From Amborella trichopoda (lineage: Eukaryota; Streptophyta; Magnoliopsida; Amborellales; Amborellaceae), in assembly GCF_000471905.2 (NCBI RefSeq), contig NW_006496517.1, positions 372,519 to 436,518 on the forward strand: a stretch of DNA of 64,000 bases. The letters are read 5' to 3'. Shown one piece after another: positions 61,600 to 64,000 of this stretch. The position numbers were made by a program, and so were the translations under genes. Below the pieces are notes generated by a model, which made no database searches, had not been told where the DNA came from, and saw nothing but the letters and a program-made list of their open reading frames with translations. Every line of letters begins with the position of its first letter. Position 1 is the stretch's first letter.

Positions 61600-62850
61600 C
61601 CGACCAAAGAAGGGAAACAGGTTTGAACAAAAGACCCTTCTTATGTTCGGCATAATCAAAAGCTGAGAAAGAGAGAAGAATTCTCTATATGTAGTGAGGA
61701 TTTGCTAAGTTTTAAAGGTCGGGTTTGTGTCCCGAATGATGAGAGTGTGAATAAAGCTATGTTGGAAGAAGCACATCACTCTTGCTATACGATACATCCC
61801 GAAAGTATTAGAATGTATCAGGATCTGAAGAAAATCTTTTGGTGGAATAATATGAAAAAAGAGGTAGCACTATTTGTGTCTAAGTGCCTAACATGCTAGC
61901 AAATAAAAGCTGAGCATCAAAGGCCCGCTGGGTTGTTGCAGCCTTTACCCGTACCAGAGTGGAAGTGGGAGCACATCTCTATGGATTTTGTCTCTGGCTT
62001 GCCTAGAACAAATTCAGGACATGATAGCATTTTGGTCATTCTGGACCGGCTGACCAAAGTTGCCCTCTTTCTGCCAATTCGCACCACATACACTTTGGAT
62101 CGACTGACCCAGTTGTACTTTAAGGAAATAGTGTGGTTGCATGGAGTTCCGGTCAGTATTGTATCGGATAGGGATACTCGGTTTACTTTTAAATTTTGGG
62201 CTAGGCTACAGTCAGCCATGGGGACGAGAATCACCTTTGGCACTGCCTTTCACCCCCAAACTAATGGACAATCGGAGAGGACCATCCAAACCTTAGAAGA
62301 TATGCTGAGGGCCTGTGTCATTGACTTTACAAGAAACTGGGATGACCGTTTACCCTTGATTGAGTTTGCTTATAATAATAGCTTCCAAGCCAGTATTCAG
62401 ATGGCACCATATGAAGCCCTGTATGGAAAGAAATGCAGGTCACCCATCTGTTGGGACGAGGTTGGTGAAAGAAAGCTTTTAGGGCCAGAAATTGTCCAGG
62501 TAACCACAGATGAGATAGCATTAATTCGAGAAAGGCTCAAGACAGCTCAGAGTCGCAAAAGAGTTATGCCGATAACCGACGAAGAGATCTTGAATTCGAG
62601 GAAGGTGATCAAGTTTTCCTAAAGATCTCACCAATAAAAGGCATTATGAGATTTGGCAAGAAAAGAAAGCTGAGCCCACGTTACATCGAACCATTTGAAA
62701 TCCTGAAAAGAATCAGAGGTGTCGCTTATAGACTTGCCTTACCACCCGAATTGACAAACGTCCATAATGTCTTCCATGTATCATCATTACTTTTAAAAGC
62801 TTTTACCTTCATTTGGTTTAAGCTTTTGCTGCCTTGCCACGTCCTTTAGT
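61600..62850 (+). mobile_element. Ty3/gypsy retrotransposon, Tekay/Del-type chromovirus, integrase region (fossil)
   Basis: Integrase zinc-finger part at about 61690-61900 (EEAHHSCYTIHPESIRMYQD). Catalytic core at about 61930-62450 (WEHISMDFVSGLPRT, FHPQTNGQSERTIQTLEDML, YEALYGKKCRSPICWDEVGE). Integrase C-terminal region at about 62460-62800 ([36 protein letters not shown]). These words are typical of the Tekay clade. The core is well conserved, so the copy looks younger than the Tat element at the window's start, but it is broken and incomplete. Confidence 0.88.
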
Positions 62851-64000
62851 GGACGTGGTTTTCAGGTGTTAAAGGCGGTCAATTACGCGACACCTCATAC
62901 ATGAGATGGAGGTGTTTTAAAGAAATTAAATAGGACGAAAGATAAGATGTCGCCTAACAACTCCTTTCACACTCTCCCTCTTACAAACACAGTGAGCTCC
63001 TCTCTCTAGTAGAATTTTATCGGAAGCTCCTTCTCAAATATTTTAGGTACGTGACTTCATTATCTTGAAAAATAATCCGTTCTTTTTAAAAAAATGAAAT
63101 GAAATAATTACTTCTATTTATTATCATGAATTTTAGGCGCTATAAATTTTATGCGCAAGCGACCTTCTTATTTTGAATAATATTCTTTTTAATAAAATCG
63201 TGATATTTTATCTATGTTAGAAATTTTAAATGTTGTAAATTCTTAAAAATAAATTTATTTAATTTTCTTGTCTATTGTTAGAGAATTTTAGATACTGTAA
63301 AATTATTAGAAATAAATGTGATATTTCTGCTTTTAGTAAAATTGTGAGACTTCTTTCTACTGTTTTTTAATATCTGGACATCATAAAATTCATGTGTAAA
63401 TGACTACTTTATTATTTGAAAACTGATATTTTTGCATTTGATTATAGCATTGTCTGTGAAATGTTTATTTGCAAATTGAAAGCCCATAAATTGTGATAAT
63501 TCCGTATTCTTGGATTTCTATAGAAGTTTTCTATACATACTAGACTGGCAATTATGCTAGAATATCATTACGAATTGCTACCTTTCTAAATTTGAGCCCA
63601 AAATATTTGACTGGTTATTTTTTAAATGTTATTGAAAGTGACTGTTATTAATAGTTTCAGTGAAATTCATATTAATAATTTCAGTGATATGTTGAGTACA
63701 TGATATTGCTGCTTTCAAATGTTTAAAGAGATTTAGAAATACTTTAAGTATGCAAGTGGACTCATCCGGTTCGTCGGTGAGGTATAAGTGGAGCTATCCG
63801 GTGCGTCGGTAGGGATTAAATGGACTCATCCGGTATGCCGGTGAGGTATAAGTGGATTTGCAAAGATTGAGTGGACATATCTGGGACGTCGATAGGGATT
63901 AAGTGGACCCATCAGGACGCTGATGGGGTATATAGATGACCTACTTGGGACGCCAGTTTTGTGAAATCCTTTGAATTATGCACCGCCGTTAAAATGTTGT
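62851..64000 (+). mobile_element. LTR-like region downstream of the Tekay-type integrase, runs off the window (fossil)
   Basis: There is no coding capacity. A CT-rich leader-like stretch at 62960-63020 (ACTCCCTCTTACAAACACAG) is followed by AT-rich DNA and by the repeats at 63755-63960. The position after integrase suggests a 3' LTR, but its start was not found and its end is beyond the window. Confidence 0.4.
63755..63960 (+). repeat. Degenerate tandem repeat, about 30-40-bp unit, five to six copies
   Basis: Units run from GTGGACTCATCCGGTTCGTC with GGTGAGGTATAA, to GTGGAGCTATCCGGTGCGTC with GGTAGGGATTAA, and on through GTGGACCCATCAGGACGCTG. Alternate units end in GAGGTATAA and AGGGATTAA. They lie in the LTR-like region at the window's right edge. 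Confidence 0.75.

Noticed and set aside
61933-62622. Open frame of 229 codons as a host gene
   Set aside because: Its motifs are those of Ty3/gypsy integrase.

Overview
The window is nuclear DNA of a flowering plant with a repeat-rich genome. It is AT-rich and intron-bearing, and it is packed with plant retroelements (Ty3/gypsy Tat and Tekay lineages, an LTR-like insertion, L1 and RTE LINEs), hAT DNA transposons and MITEs. I can support two intact host genes, both on the minus strand and both recoverable only by joining exons. I see no rRNA, tRNA or CRISPR. A 20-base run of N marks one assembly gap.

Layout. 1-7.2 kb: end of an old Tat-lineage Ty3/gypsy element with 3' tandem repeats and LTR-like sequence. 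7.2-9.3 kb: gene-poor, CT-rich DNA. 9.76-12.54 kb: a complete three-exon group IIe WRKY transcription factor gene (WRKY65/69-like, 281 residues), with two unrelated MITEs in its second intron. 13-22.4 kb: tandem repeats, an RTE LINE inserted in a MITE, and several MITE families. 23.6-55.7 kb: a two-exon RABA1-class (Rab11-like) small GTPase gene of 220 residues. Its single intron, at the expected position inside the GQER motif, is about 31.4 kb long and holds layered transposons. 56-60 kb: AT-rich upstream DNA and a MITE cluster. 60.1-64 kb: LTR-like DNA and the integrase part of a Tekay/Del-type Ty3/gypsy element that runs off the window.

The most unusual structure is inside the RABA1 intron: an imperfect giant inverted repeat. 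A composite of a partial L1, a hAT transposase region and a segment with a possible dsRNA-binding-domain-like reading frame (about 30.3-37.2 kb) is repeated in inverse order and orientation at 38.4-48.35 kb, around a 1.18-kb spacer made of another L1 fragment. The same element-to-element junctions occur in both arms, so the composite was probably duplicated as a unit. Later insertions hit single arms: two hAT elements with 8-bp target duplications lie in the right arm and their unoccupied sites are visible in the left arm. A pre-mRNA crossing this intron could fold into a hairpin several kilobases long.

The two host genes are not obviously linked in function. RABA1 GTPases act in trans-Golgi/recycling-endosome traffic; group IIe WRKY proteins bind W-box DNA in the nucleus. 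What they share is that their introns are the landing sites for the local transposon families.
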